Source of the DNA: Thermothelomyces thermophilus ATCC 42464
Taxonomy: Eukaryota > Ascomycota > Sordariomycetes > Sordariales > Chaetomiaceae
Reading direction: 5' to 3'
Length of the DNA: 64,000 nt
NCBI RefSeq assembly: GCF_000226095.1
Contig: NC_016473.1
Span: 1,488,001-1,552,000 of the forward strand
The notes beneath the pieces are model-generated. The model had not been told where the DNA came from, did no database searches, and saw nothing but the letters and a program-made list of their open reading frames with translations. Of this stretch, positions 1 through 10,900 are shown piece by piece. Positions within the stretch are counted from its first letter, which is position 1; the number at the start of each line of letters is the position of its first letter. Both the position numbers and the translations under genes were made by a program.

Positions 1-1124
1 CACGAGGGCGGTGCTGCGGCCTGGGGACGATAGGGTTGACTACCTAGTGATATCAGCACTGGGGAAACAAGAGGCATGGGCGCTGGCGTAAGTCTCGTTC
101 GTCAACGTCTCCCAATGTGTGCAATTTCTCTAACGGCGGGTCAAGATATGTTCTCAATGGCATCGTGGCCCACTACAGAGCCACGACACCGGGCCGTAGC
201 TCGGGCATGTGGGGGGAAGCGATAAGGCTATTAGAAGGCAAGATAAAAAAACACACTCGCCGTGACATTTGATATTGTCATCTGACCGAGTCCCTAGAGA
301 GCAAAACCGGGCCGTCTTCTTACAGCCTCCCGGAGGCTTTGAAGCAAGCAGAGTGGGCAAAGGAGCTCTCCTGCTACGCACACGTCCTCACCGGACTCCA
401 GGCGGCGACTCTATCCGATTGGGCAAAAGTCAAGGCGTGTCTCAAAGCCATTGAACAACAAAAACCGGAATCAGAGCTCCTTGACGTCCTGACATTGTAC
501 CTGGAAGGGGTCTTCCACCAGGGCACAGCGGCGCTCGACAAAGCAACAGAAATCTGGAAAGACAAGCAATTCGAGATGGACTGGAGCGGAGCTCCCAAAC
601 CGGCCGGCAACCGCATCGCGACCGAGCTCTCCATCCTGGCGGCCCTCAATCGGCTCTGGATCATGCAGGACCCGGCGCAGGCGGACGACGCCGAAACGGC
701 CGAGCTTGTGGACTTGCTGCGGCCCATCTGCGAGGACAACCCGGACCAGGAGATCCGCACCGTCTACAACCTCGTCCTCTCGTCGATCCGCACGAACCCG
801 CCCCTGTCGATCAACCAGGTGAAGCGGCACATCCAGCAGTCGCTCAGCGGCGCCCAGCAGACCAGCAACACGCAGTACCTGGCCATCGCGCTCAACATCA
901 TGCGAGCTCGGCTGTTCGAGAACGTGGTAGGTGAGCAGGCGCTCAAGAGCGCTCGCGCCGGGTCGGCCCAGGCCAGGAAGAGCGGCAATGTCCTGTGGAT
1001 GAGCGTGGCCGAGGGCATGCTGGCGCAGTCGTTTGAGATGCAGGGCGCGCTGGCCGAGGCCAGGGTTGCGCACGAGACCGGGGTGAGGCTGGCGAACGAG
1101 GCGTTTGCCAAGACGCAGGTTTGA
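1..1124 (+). CDS. scc4: Cohesin loading factor SCC4/MAU2, C-terminal part (5' end lies outside the window)
   Basis: This is the TPR-type subunit of the Scc2-Scc4 (NIPBL-MAU2) complex, which loads cohesin onto chromatin in the nucleus. Two exons are visible. The first, up to 87, reads frame 2 and ends in GKQEAWALA; its donor GTAAGT starts at 88. The intron is 88-325 (238 nt, acceptor TTACAG), and the last exon is 326-1124. The split codon (GC+C) restores the frame and gives ...ALALPEALKQAEWAKEL. The final exon encodes about 265 residues of helical, TPR-like sequence. ELSILAALNRLWIMQ, NPPLSINQVKRHIQ and IALNIMRARLFENVVGEQALKSAR match the fungal cohesin-load family as I know it. The TTG at 339 is inside the exon and is not a start. 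Family call is confident; the symbol follows the yeast name. Confidence 0.88.
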
Positions 1125-1359
1125 CTTTGGGCCTCAAACGTGCGTTAGCAAAGTCGCGGTGGTTATGATGTGCCATTTTACGATGGAAAAACTATGAGGG
1201 TTTTTGTATTTGGTTTCAGGCTTACTCGGGAGGTACTGTTTGGCGCATGAGCGACTGCCCCGTAGCACAGCCATGAGCCGGCGCGTATTTGGCGGGCTTA
1301 GAAGGATGTCGGCGTCGAGTTGATGGAAAATACCCCTGTTTATCAGACTACGCACTCGA

Positions 1360-1375
1360 AAGAACCGCGGTTCTT
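1360..1375. repeat. Perfect 16-bp palindrome
   Basis: AAGAACCGCGGTTCTT reads identically on both strands. It lies about 235 bp downstream of the cohesin-loader stop codon. It could be a dimeric protein-binding site or chance; nothing else supports a function. Confidence 0.6.
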
Positions 1376-1476
1376 GCGAACGAGATGTTGTGTGAATACT
1401 CGGAGATGTCGAACTACCGAGGTACCTAATTATTTAATGGCACGTACACTCGTACTGTACAAACACGTACACGAGC

Positions 1477-1477
<1 letters not shown>

Positions 1478-1516
<39 letters not shown>
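1478..1516 (+). repeat. Poly(A) tract, 39 nt
   Basis: An uninterrupted run of A follows a GTAC-rich stretch. No upstream retroelement reading frame or clear target-site duplication was seen, so it is listed as a simple homopolymer. The exact length may be affected by sequencing. Confidence 0.9.
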
Positions 1517-1517
<1 letters not shown>

Positions 1518-2336
1518 GGGAGCAACACAAGGCTGTCAACAAGCTCATGTGGTGTGTGCCTTAATCTGGATTGCGCTGTCTGTCTGCTGAGCGTCCCTCA
1601 GCCGAACCTCGTCTTCACACACGATAGGGCAGTTCGGATATGGCGCATAACCCCATGGTGTTCCGACGGTTGCCCGAGCATTTGGGATGGCAGCCTGGTG
1701 CTATCCATTCCCGCGCCGCAGGCACGACCGATCCTTTTTACGACGAGATGAGGGCTGTTGAACCTTGCGACAAAACTGGGGAGGTTGAGCGTCGTCCTCC
1801 TCCATTCCGCTTCTTCCAGAAGCTCCAGGTTCCAGCGGAGATGGACTTGCATATTACGATCCACAGGCATACTCTTGACACTGACTCGGCGGTCCAGGAA
1901 TGATACTTCAATCAATTGCTAAATGATGATAAAAATGCGACCTTGTTACAGATGAATTTTGTTTTCTCTCCATCAGCGGCCGGACGCTGCTTTGAAGCTC
2001 GTAGTTCGGTCGTCTTGGTCTTGTAGTTGCCACTATCAAGTTCAGAGAAGCAAGTCCGTTGCTTGGCGCTCTGGCATTTGGAATGCGATGCAACCGCGCA
2101 GCGCTCTCCGCCTTGGTTATCGATACCAAACTTTCAGAGATCCCTGCAACCTTTTTCTACATAGTAATCATTGTCAAACCGGCCTCGCCTCACCATCAAC
2201 GCACTGAACAAACTGCACGACCTAATTTTGCCGCCACCCGATTAATTCCCGCTAGAGAGAACCGAAACTAGTACACCTGTTTCTCGACCAAAGAACCTCT
2301 CCAGCCCTTTACCGCCAAACAAGGAAACCAAGAAAC

Positions 2337-3086
2337 ATGTCATCTCTCGACCCGCCCGCACAAGCATCACCACCGTCCGCACCGCCCCCCTCCTCGTCGT
2401 CGTCGTCGTCGCCGTCGTCGTCGGGGGAGGAGCCGAACCGGAACCAGAACCGGAACCCGATCCTGCACAACGCGGCGCTGGCCATGGCCATCCTCTGCCC
2501 CGTGGCGCTGGTCCTGCCGACGCGCGGCGGGGGGCGGGCCAAGTCGACGCTGCAGAACGCCGTGCTGGGCGGCGGCGCCTTCTGGGGCGTCAACCAGCTG
2601 GCCGAGGACTACACGGGCAAGTCGATCACGGCGCGGTCCGCGGAGCGGTGGGGCGCCCTGCTGGGGGTCTCGGTCGGCGGCGCGGGCGCGGGCGCGGGCG
2701 ACGGCAGCGGTGGCAATCACAAGGGGGACTCGAGTGAGAGCAGCAGCAGCAGCAGCAAGGTGGGGTTCATGCACAACCTGCCGACGGAGCGGGCGGCGCG
2801 GAACAAGGAGCTGATGGAGGCGGAGCGGCGGCGGAGGGCCGAGGCGGAAGGGAAGGAGTACGTACCCAAGAAGAAGGCGCCCGGGAGCCTGTGGGAGCGG
2901 CTGTGGATGGGCGGCGAGGAGGAAGGGTGGAAGGAGAGGCGGCTGGAGGAGGAGCGCAGGGCGATCGAGAGCGGCAAGGGCTACGGCGACCTGATCGCGG
3001 ACCAGGTGACGGAGGTCTGGCGGGGGAAGAGCGGTGCTGCTGATGGGAATGGGGGAAAGGACGGGAAGGGGAACAAGAAAGAATAG
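2337..3086 (+). CDS. Small fungal membrane protein of the type often labelled 'rhomboid family membrane protein' (no protease motif)
   Basis: Single exon, 249 aa. The N-terminus is Pro/Ser-rich (residues 1-40). Two hydrophobic segments follow, at about 42-60 (LHNAALAMAILCPVALVLP) and 68-88 (TLQNAVLGGGAFWGVNQL). A charged C-terminal half contains LPTERAARNKEL, LWERLWMGGEEEGWKERR and ESGKGYGDLIADQVTEVW. The LWMG..EEGWKE..LEEE...GKGYGDLI block is what I recall from proteins carried in Sordariomycete annotations as 'rhomboid family membrane protein'. It has no GxSG serine or catalytic histidine, so it is not a rhomboid protease. Two helices plus a basic tail could suit a mitochondrial or ER membrane protein; that is inference. 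A 17-nt poly(T) run follows the stop. The start is the first ATG in the open frame. Confidence 0.75.
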   Translation: MSSLDPPAQASPPSAPPPSSSSSSSPSSSGEEPNRNQNRNPILHNAALAMAILCPVALVLPTRGGGRAKSTLQNAVLGGGAFWGVNQLAEDYTGKSITARSAERWGALLGVSVGGAGAGAGDGSGGNHKGDSSESSSSSSKVGFMHNLPTERAARNKELMEAERRRRAEAEGKEYVPKKKAPGSLWERLWMGGEEEGWKERRLEEERRAIESGKGYGDLIADQVTEVWRGKSGAADGNGGKDGKGNKKE

Positions 3087-5337
3087 AGAGTCTCTTTTTT
3101 TTTTTTTTTTTCTTCCCTTGACCGGCAGCGGCATAGGGAGGGAGGGTAGACGAGTTGAAGTGAAACGAAAAAAGTAAAGGGGCGCGCAGCGTTGACAGGT
3201 AAGGCGAGGAGATGATGAACGAACTAAATTACTGTTCGACGAGACTTGTATGTATATTAGTAAACTACCTTAGAGGACCGAGGTTGTATAACATGAATCA
3301 TCTTGCATCTACTACAATGCTCCAACCCTCATCGTCTCTCTCCAGCAATGCTTCTAGCATGGCGGCGCGGCGTGGTGCCTTACTCTAGTAAGTGTGCCGA
3401 CTGCTGGAAACGACCGAGAGCAGTTGCGTCGAGGCCAAGGAAAGCAATGCGGTCGCATTGATGGAAGGGTGGCATGAGCGATTAGCCCCGTCTTGTCCTG
3501 CCCGTAGTCGGCAGGAGCGAGCCTCGAGTCAGCTCTTCTCGCGGAGGGACTTTGGGTTGCTGACCTTCTGAGCTCTCTTGTGATGGCGGGGTGCTAAAAC
3601 ATTTTTGTTTGCTGTACGAAGTACATACGTACTGCCAAAGCTGCCAAATGGTCGGTCGTGGGTAATCCGTACACATCCGTGGTCCGGGCCAAAAGTTGAA
3701 TGTGACGCTGTGGGATGCAAAGGCCGCGTCACATGTGTGGCTGTTGCTGTGCTCGATGCACGGCTGGGCGCACTATGGGTATGTCCAGTAACTACCAAAC
3801 ACGAGAGTGCATGCCTACCTATGCGCTGCATACTGTGGACCCCATAGTGTGGTGTTTGTGCGGTATTTACTTCGTATAGTATGGAGTAACTGAAACAAGT
3901 ACCCGAAAATGTGTACAGTACGGATCAAAGCAACGCGGTGGATTTCATAGTAATGTTAAGATGTTTAAGTGTTCGTTGGAGTAAGGCGGCTCCCCCAACG
4001 GTCTGGCCCCATTGTCCTGCTGTCCGTAACCGGGGGACTGGCTCTGCGTGCATCAACTTGAAACATGCACCAGAATGCGACCGCCTGTGCCTAACTAGTG
4101 GCAAACCCCCGCGTTGCCAAAAGCCCAGAACCCGGGCCCATCGTGCTGCCGCTGTCTCAGGGCCCCAGAAGCCCCATCGATTCCCTCTGAGCCATTCATT
4201 GCTCAACAGTGTTCCTCGGTGTTGCCCTCAGTGTTGCACGCATGATTCAGCAAACGCTCGAGCTTCTTTCATCTTGATGCCGGCCGCGTTGCACGATGAT
4301 GAGGTGACTGGGCGCGTCCCCCAAGATGGCGGCCTCCTACACAGCCTAACCAATTCTTCCCCACCGATCTGCCGCAATTGCTGCTGGACAATTTGGCAGG
4401 CGACGTCAGCTGTGGCTTTGTAGGGACAGCGTTGCCGACTTTGGAAATCCTAGGTCCCGCGCCCCGGCCATCAGAGCATCGCAAAAGAGCGAGCCTTTTC
4501 GCATCATTCCTCCTCTTCTTCTTCTCACGTCTTGTTGCCCATGCACTCGTACCGGGTATATCCGTAGTTCTCTTCACTCTGCAGTTTTCCTTCCTCACAC
4601 CTTCCCACCTCTCCTACTCACTCGGCCCCACTGTGCCACTGTGGCCGTGCCGGTTAACAGGCAGTGAGAGCCCCACTCAGATGCGTATCCCAGTAGTTCC
4701 AGTGGTACTCCGTACGGGCTACAGGAAAGAAGCCCGATCGGCGGGCGGCCCTGGCAACCAGGAACCGGAAACACACGCCCTGCTTGAAATATCTGGGCAG
4801 TGAACAGGCCTACCTGTTCACATTTTTGGGTCAGAGGATTTCTCTGCTGCTTTCCAACCTTTTGCTGCCCAACATCGCGGCGTTCCAAACCCATTTTGTA
4901 GACCGCTGGTCAGTATTGTGAGACGGCGCGACGCGAGCGAACTTACTTCATCGCTCGTTCCCTTCAACCAGGAACGGTGTTCCCTTCACACACCCAAAAC
5001 ACCTACCGAGGCATCCCTGCACGCGCAGCCACCAGAACCGCCCCCGAATTTCTCGCTTCGAACTTTGTTGATCGGCTTTATTTGCTCTCCAAACTCTTGC
5101 AATCTACCTTTCGCCAGATCTTTTCGTTTTCACCGCCTGCCAACATTTGTTTTTTTCTTTTAATTTCCTGCCTCCCCACCTTCAGGTCCCGGGGGGCGGG
5201 CGTATGCTAGACTCGCAGTCGCGAGGACCGTTTCGCACTCCAGTTCGGCTCGCTTCAGACACCATTTGGCCGCAAGATTTGATTTCGGTGCCCTCGTGAG
5301 CCCGGGAGCTCCCCCCCTCCCCGGACCGAAACGAAAA
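3087..5337. other. Intergenic region upstream of the rhomboid protease gene
   Basis: No supported gene. It starts with a T17 run (3095-3111) in the probable 3' UTR of the preceding gene. It carries one exact copy of GTAATCCGTAC (3662-3672) and a TACTCCGT motif near 4708. The stretch from about 4900 to 5337 is C/T-rich and probably contains the rhomboid promoter and 5' leader. ORFs of up to 170 codons here (for example 3911-4423) look random. Confidence 0.65.
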
Positions 5338-5878
5338 ATGGCAAACGAATACTACAACCAAAAGCCGCTGCCCGATCCAGTTAGCCCGGTCTACGACAGC
5401 GACCGGCCTGCACCGTCCTACTCTTCCTACTCCACGCCCGCTCCTTCGTCCAACTCGCGGCAGCATCTTGCGCCCGGAGATCGGCCACCGCAAGGGGTTT
5501 CTCCTTCGCCCTTCGACACTGTCTTCGACGATCATGTGTACCCGGCCAGCACACACTCGAGCATGCACCGATTGAGCCAACAGGACACGGGCTACCACGG
5601 CCATTCGCCCGTTTCCAACGACGGCATCCCCCTCCAGGACCGCCAGCGCCTGTCCTTCAAGGATGCCGAGATGCAGGACCACGTCTACGACGCGCCGCAG
5701 CCGAAAACGTCCCGGAGGGGACGCGTGCGCTTCGGCGAGCTGGGGATGCTGGGCTCCAACCGCAAGAAGATTCCGTTTGTCGTCTACTTCTTCACCCTCG
5801 TCCAGGTGGCCGTCTTCATCGGCGAGATCGTGAGGAACGGTGAGCAAATCCCCTTCCCCCCCTCTTTCCCTTCCTCTG

Positions 5879-5929
<51 letters not shown>

Positions 5930-7127
5930 TTCCGTTCGCGAACCCCAGAATGGCCGTGGCGACTAACGGAACCCGACCAGCAACGGAAACCGGCTCTCCC
6001 ATCATGACCCAGCCCTCCTTCAACCCCATGATCGGCCCGTCTCCCTACGTCCTCATCAACATGGGCGCCCGCTTCGTCCCCTGCATGCACAATGTCGACG
6101 GGATCCAAAACGCCAACAGGACCCTGCCCTGGCCGTGCCCTAGCACCACGACCAACGACCCGAACTCCCCCGAAAATCAATGCACCCTCGGAGATCTCTG
6201 CGGTTTCGGCGGCGTCCCCGAGCCGGCCTACAAACCCGGCACCCCGCTCGACACCAAGCCGGCTCCCAATCAGTGGTTCCGCTTCATCATCCCCATCTTC
6301 ATGCACGCCGGCGTCATCCACATTGGCTTTAACATGCTCCTCCAGCTCACCCTCGCCCGCGACATGGAAAAGTCCATCGGCTCCATCCGCTTCTTCCTCG
6401 TCTACATGTCGGCGGGCATCTTTGGCTTCGTCATGGGCGGCAACTATGCCGGCAACGCCGTCGCCTCCACCGGCGCCTCGGGCTCCCTATTCGGCATCAT
6501 CGCCCTGACCCTCCTCGACCTGCTCTACTCGTGGAAGGACCGCGTCAGCCCGGTCAAGGACCTCGTCTTTATCCTTCTCGACGTCATTATCTCCTTTGTC
6601 CTCGGCCTGCTCCCCGGCCTCGACAACTTCTCCCACATTGGCGGCTTCCTGATGGGCCTCGCCCTGGGCATCTGCGTCCTGCACTCGCCCAACTCCCTCC
6701 GCCGCCGCATCGGCGACGACGTTCCCTATGCCCACTCGGACGTCAGCGGCGGCTTTGCCGCCCAGGGCACGCCCCCGTCCTTCCTCAAGAACCCGGTCGG
6801 CTTCTTCAAGGGCCGGAAGCCGCTCTGGTGGGCCTGGTGGCTGATCCGCGCCGGCGCCCTCGTGCTCGTTACCGTCGTCTTCATCGTGCTGCTGAACAAC
6901 TTTTATGTCGACCAGCGCACTTGCAGCTGGTGCAAGTACCTGAGTTGTCTGGTGAGTTCTCTTATCCTTCTCTTTCTCGGTGCTCTTCTCTCTCTCTCCC
7001 ACCCCCCTCCTGTTTTGGACAAAAAATGAAATGAAATGAATATAAAAGCAAACGCCCGGCTAACGCTCTATCTTCCGTTTTACAGCCCATCCACGACTGG
7101 TGCTCAATTGGGGAACTGAACCTGTAA
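5338..7127 (+). CDS. Rhomboid intramembrane serine protease
   Basis: Three exons: 5338-5839, 5981-6951 and 7086-7127, giving 504 aa. Intron 1 (5840-5980) has donor GTGAGC, a CTAAC branch site and acceptor CGACCAG; joining gives EIVRN-ATETGSPIM. Intron 2 (6952-7085) ends TTTTACAG, and the last exon encodes PIHDWCSIGELNL. About 160 cytosolic, Pro/Ser-rich residues precede the first membrane helix (PFVVYFFTLVQVAVFIGEIV). Rhomboid hallmarks follow: HIGFNMLLQ, the nucleophile motif TGASGSLFG (Ser about 334) and FSHIGGFLMG (catalytic His about 386), then a last helix near the C-terminus. These proteases cut membrane substrates in the bilayer. The long N-terminus and extra helix fit an eukaryotic secretory-pathway rhomboid rather than the mitochondrial Pcp1 type; location is inferred. 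Intron 1 contains a (CT)23 repeat and is itself an open frame of 47 codons. Confidence 0.92.
5881..5927 (+). repeat. (CT)n microsatellite inside rhomboid intron 1
   Basis: About 23 uninterrupted CT units fill the pyrimidine-rich middle of the first intron of the rhomboid gene. It would be expected to vary in length between strains. Confidence 0.95.
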
Positions 7128-7962
7128 TGGCCACAGCTTCGTCATCGGAAGCATTGCGCCGACCTTTGCATCCATATACATATTACGGGCTCGTCACGAA
7201 GCATCATGATGTCGTCTGATTTCCGGGATGGAATTCCTCTCAAAAATTTATTGGACGTACGGAGACAAAACAGGCGCCCAACTCACCGGGTTGTTTTTGC
7301 CGGGACATGGGTGAGAAAGAGGGAATATCATGAACCGGGGGGGTGGGGGGGCATGAGACTCTCACATGATGCATAGCAGTGGCGTTTGGGTCCTTTTTTC
7401 TTCTTCTTCCCTTTGGTCCTTTCTTTAGAGTTTATTGGTGCCGGTGCTGGCGGTATGATCTGTTCGGGGTGGGCGTGGTCTCTGTTCTGCATAGCCAGCC
7501 GGGGTTGGCCGTGTCCAGCGTTTGGTTTACCTACCCTAACCATGTAATCGTATTGATAAAGTGATGATAGATGATGGATTGTGTTGGGGAGATGATAAGT
7601 TGGGGCTTCGAAGTAGAGAAACAAAAGAAGAGGAAAATATCCGAGAAACTCGGATGTGTTGCATGACACCGTTTGAGAAATAGCGCATCTCTAGGTCTTC
7701 AAAAAAAGGTCGCCATGAGAACTCGTGATAGTTTGGAACGTGAGCTCGTATGGATTTTTTTCTCGAACGACATCGAGCATGCCATTTATTTTATGGTACA
7801 GTTCATGATGACGGTGGTGGTGGTGATGCTGCTGATGTCGACACATGTACTATACACGTTGATGGTACAAGCGATTCTATCCCCCGGAGTGCAACAACTC
7901 CCGCGATGTGGGAATTCGCCTCAATGGCGGACACGCCCCGTCATCTCTGAGTGAATCCAGAG
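7128..7962. other. Convergent intergenic region between the rhomboid gene and PET127
   Basis: Holds the 3' ends of two convergent genes. There is a G-rich run (about 7338-7352) and no ORF with recognisable protein character. No other feature seen. Confidence 0.7.
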
Positions 7963-10900
7963 CTAGCTCCTCCGCTTTCCCTTCCGCCCCGCCCTGTTAT
8001 CATCGTCTTCCTCATTCCGCTCGGCCTTCTCCACCTCCTTCTTCTCCTTCTCCTTCTCGGGGCTCTCATCCTCTTCGCCGTCATCCTTTTCTTTTCCGTT
8101 CCCGCCCCCTTTTCCGGTGCCGTTGCCGTTGCCATTGCCCTTGCCGTACCCGCCGAGTGCCGCTTCGCCATAGACGCTCTCAAACGGCAGCGGCTCGTCC
8201 TCGCCGTAGACGTGGACGGGCTGGCCGCGCAGGCGCTCGTCCTCGCGGCGGCGGAACTTGCGCCCGCGGGCGCTGTACTTCTCGAGGCGGCCCGAGAACA
8301 TCTCGCGCCAGCGGTTGGCGTCGGCCGCGTCCTCCGGGTAGAGCAGGTTTTTGCGCCGCTTGAGCACCATCTTGTACAGGTTGTGCGCGCGCTCGGGCTT
8401 GACCTCCTCGATGGCGTACTCGACCTGCCAGCGCTGGCGCGGGTGCAGCTTCTCGGGCCGCGTGACGTATTGGCCGTCCACCTTGTTCCGGACCGTGAGG
8501 ATCAGCCCGTAGAGCTCGCCCGTGTCGCGCTCTTCGGCGGGGAACTTGGCCTTGCCGGGGGCGTCGGCGGCCGCTGGGGGGCTTTCCGTGGCGGCTTGTT
8601 TCGCCTTCGGTTCTGGCTCTGACTTTGGTTGGGAAGAAGCCTTGGGTGGCGTGGCGGGCGCCTCTCCCGCATCTTTCGCGGCTGGGGCTGGGAAGGGGAT
8701 GGGTGCTGACTCTGTTGGCCGGGCGGTAGGTGACTCGGTGGTCCCTGTGGGCTGAGACTTCTCCTTCTCGGAGTGCTTACCGGCCTCCGCGGCCTCGGCA
8801 GACGTTGGGGATGCAGCTGCCGAGTCTTTTGGTGGTGTGACTGGCGCCTCCTTCGTGTTCACCGCCGTCTCGCCCTTCGCCTCGGCATGTTCAGGCCGGG
8901 TCGTCGGCCCAGCAGACACGCTAGGCTCGGTTGGTTTTACTTGCTGGCCATCCTCAGCGAGCACTTCGCCAGTCTCCACCACCCCGCTACCTGCACCTTC
9001 TCCAGCTTTGTCCCCTTGGGGCGGCTGGTCCGTGAGTTCTGAGAGAAGCCTCTCAATCTTCCTCAACTTGAGTGCGTACTCCGACTCGTCCTCGTCGATG
9101 ACATCCTCTCTCTCCTTGAGGGAGGTGCGCTGTTCGCTCGGTGCAGCCCGAATCTGGGTCGCCAGCTTTACGATCAGGTCCTTCAGGGTCGGCTCCTCGG
9201 CTGACGAGCTCTCGGTTGCGGCAGGCTGAGCGTCATATTCATGTGGTTCCCCGCTCGACTGCTCGGCTTGCTCCGTCGCCTCCGGCACGATGCTCGGCGT
9301 GGCACCCGACCCCGCACTTCTCTCGACAGCTGGCTCGGCCTCGCCTGATGCCGCGGGCTCCGGAGCGTCATGGTCCTCGGGTGCGGCACGGCGGCCGTTG
9401 CCAGTCAGGGCTTCGAGGAAAGCGTCGACGTAGCGCTGTGTCTCGTCGGACGCGGCGTTTCGGAGAAGCCCGCTCTCCTGCAGAGCGTCCTCGATGGCCT
9501 CACGGACGAAGGTCACGCCATGCTCCTCATCCTCCAGCTCGTCCTCCACTTTGAGCATCACCTCTTCCCAGGCGGCAGAGCTCGTGATCTCCTCGCCGTC
9601 GCTCTCGTCCATGTCATGCTCTTCGGCGTCGTCCAGGGACTCCTCTCCGCCGTCCTCCTCGTCCAGCGCGCGCGCCTCTTCGACGACTCCCATCATCTGG
9701 CGCTCGAACTCTTCGACCTTGGCTCGCGTGGCTCCCTGGATCTCCTCGATCTCCCTCGGGGTGACGGGTTTGGCAAAGATGTACATGAACGGAGTCTCTT
9801 CGCCTCTCGTCTCGAAGTGGAGGCGCAGTGAACGGCCCGGGTACTTCTTGGTCACCTTGTCCAGCACCTTGTTGAGCAGGTAGACGCTCAGCTTGAACTC
9901 GCGGTCGCCCAGTGTCGTGTTCTCCTGGCCGTGCAGCGAAAGGTCCATTTCCTGGAGGGGAATGTACTGGAAGCCAAAGATGCGCTCCGTGTTGTGGTAG
10001 GCGACGAAGATGCCGTCCATGCGGCCCATGCGGACCTGGAGCGAGTACTTCAGGAAGGCGGAGCGGATCATGTCATAATACTCGCGCTCGAACGACTCCC
10101 AGTTGCCGAAGCGGGTACGGATCTCGTAGCCCAAGCCCTTGTGGAAGTCTTGGGCATCCATGCGGATGGAGATGACGGCTCTCGTCTTGAGGTCGAACAT
10201 GCCGGTGCCCGGGAGCCGGGGATCGTAGGCGTCGAGCTGGGATCGCATCAAAAAGTCGCCCAGGGTGGTGTAATGGTACGACTCCGGCCCGTTCCGCTCC
10301 TCCTCGGTCAGCTGGTCCGAGTTTATTTTGCGGTACTTTTCGAACTCTTGCTTGGGCAACGTCAGGAATTTCTCCATGGACTTGCCCAGCATACTGAGGA
10401 TGTTTGCGGTGTCGAACTCCTTGTCGGCGTCGATAGCGTAAGTGCCGTCCTTCCAGTGGAGGAATGTGGCGGCCGGAGCGCGCATGATGCGCGTGAAGCG
10501 ATACGAGTCAATCTCGAAGTTCTTTGACAGCATGCAGGGGTTGATGGGCCTCCAGGCCGAGAGAAGGTAGTGGAAATGGGCCAAGGTGGAAGTCATGCTC
10601 GAGGTGGAGCCCGTGTACTTCTTCTGGTGCTCGGCGGCCGTCTTGATGAGGGTCATGTCCTTGGAAGACGTGACGTACTGCTTGATGGCCTCGAAATCGA
10701 ACTCCTTGATGGGCATGATGCGCTCTAGGTAGGGATCGAAATTGAAGACGCGGGAACGAGGGTCGCGGATATGGTAGACGCCGGGGTTGAAGAGCACGCG
10801 GTCCAGGCCATAGGCTAATCTGGGCACGGGTGGTTGTTCCTTCTCTATAGGCGTCAACTCGATCTTGGCCGCGTCGATGCGGTTGACCACGAATCCCGTT

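Larger units (their letters stand above)
1125..2336. other. Intergenic region between the cohesin loader and the small membrane protein gene
   Basis: No credible gene is present. It contains a perfect 16-bp palindrome (1360-1375), several GTAC motifs and a 39-A tract (1478-1516). The last few hundred bases before 2337 are the likely promoter and 5' leader of the next gene. Short ORFs here have no recognisable protein character. Confidence 0.7.

Noticed and set aside
1478-1516. A39 tract as the tail of a retroposed element
   Set aside because: No reading frame, no recognisable SINE/LINE sequence and no clear target-site duplication.
2367-3134. 255-codon antisense ORF over the small membrane protein
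   Set aside because: Arg/Pro/Leu-rich shadow of a GC-rich gene; the plus-strand frame has family-like motifs and this does not.
5182-6321. 379-codon antisense ORF over the rhomboid gene
   Set aside because: Shadow of GC-rich coding sequence; its Arg/Glu repeat is the (CT)n intron read backwards.
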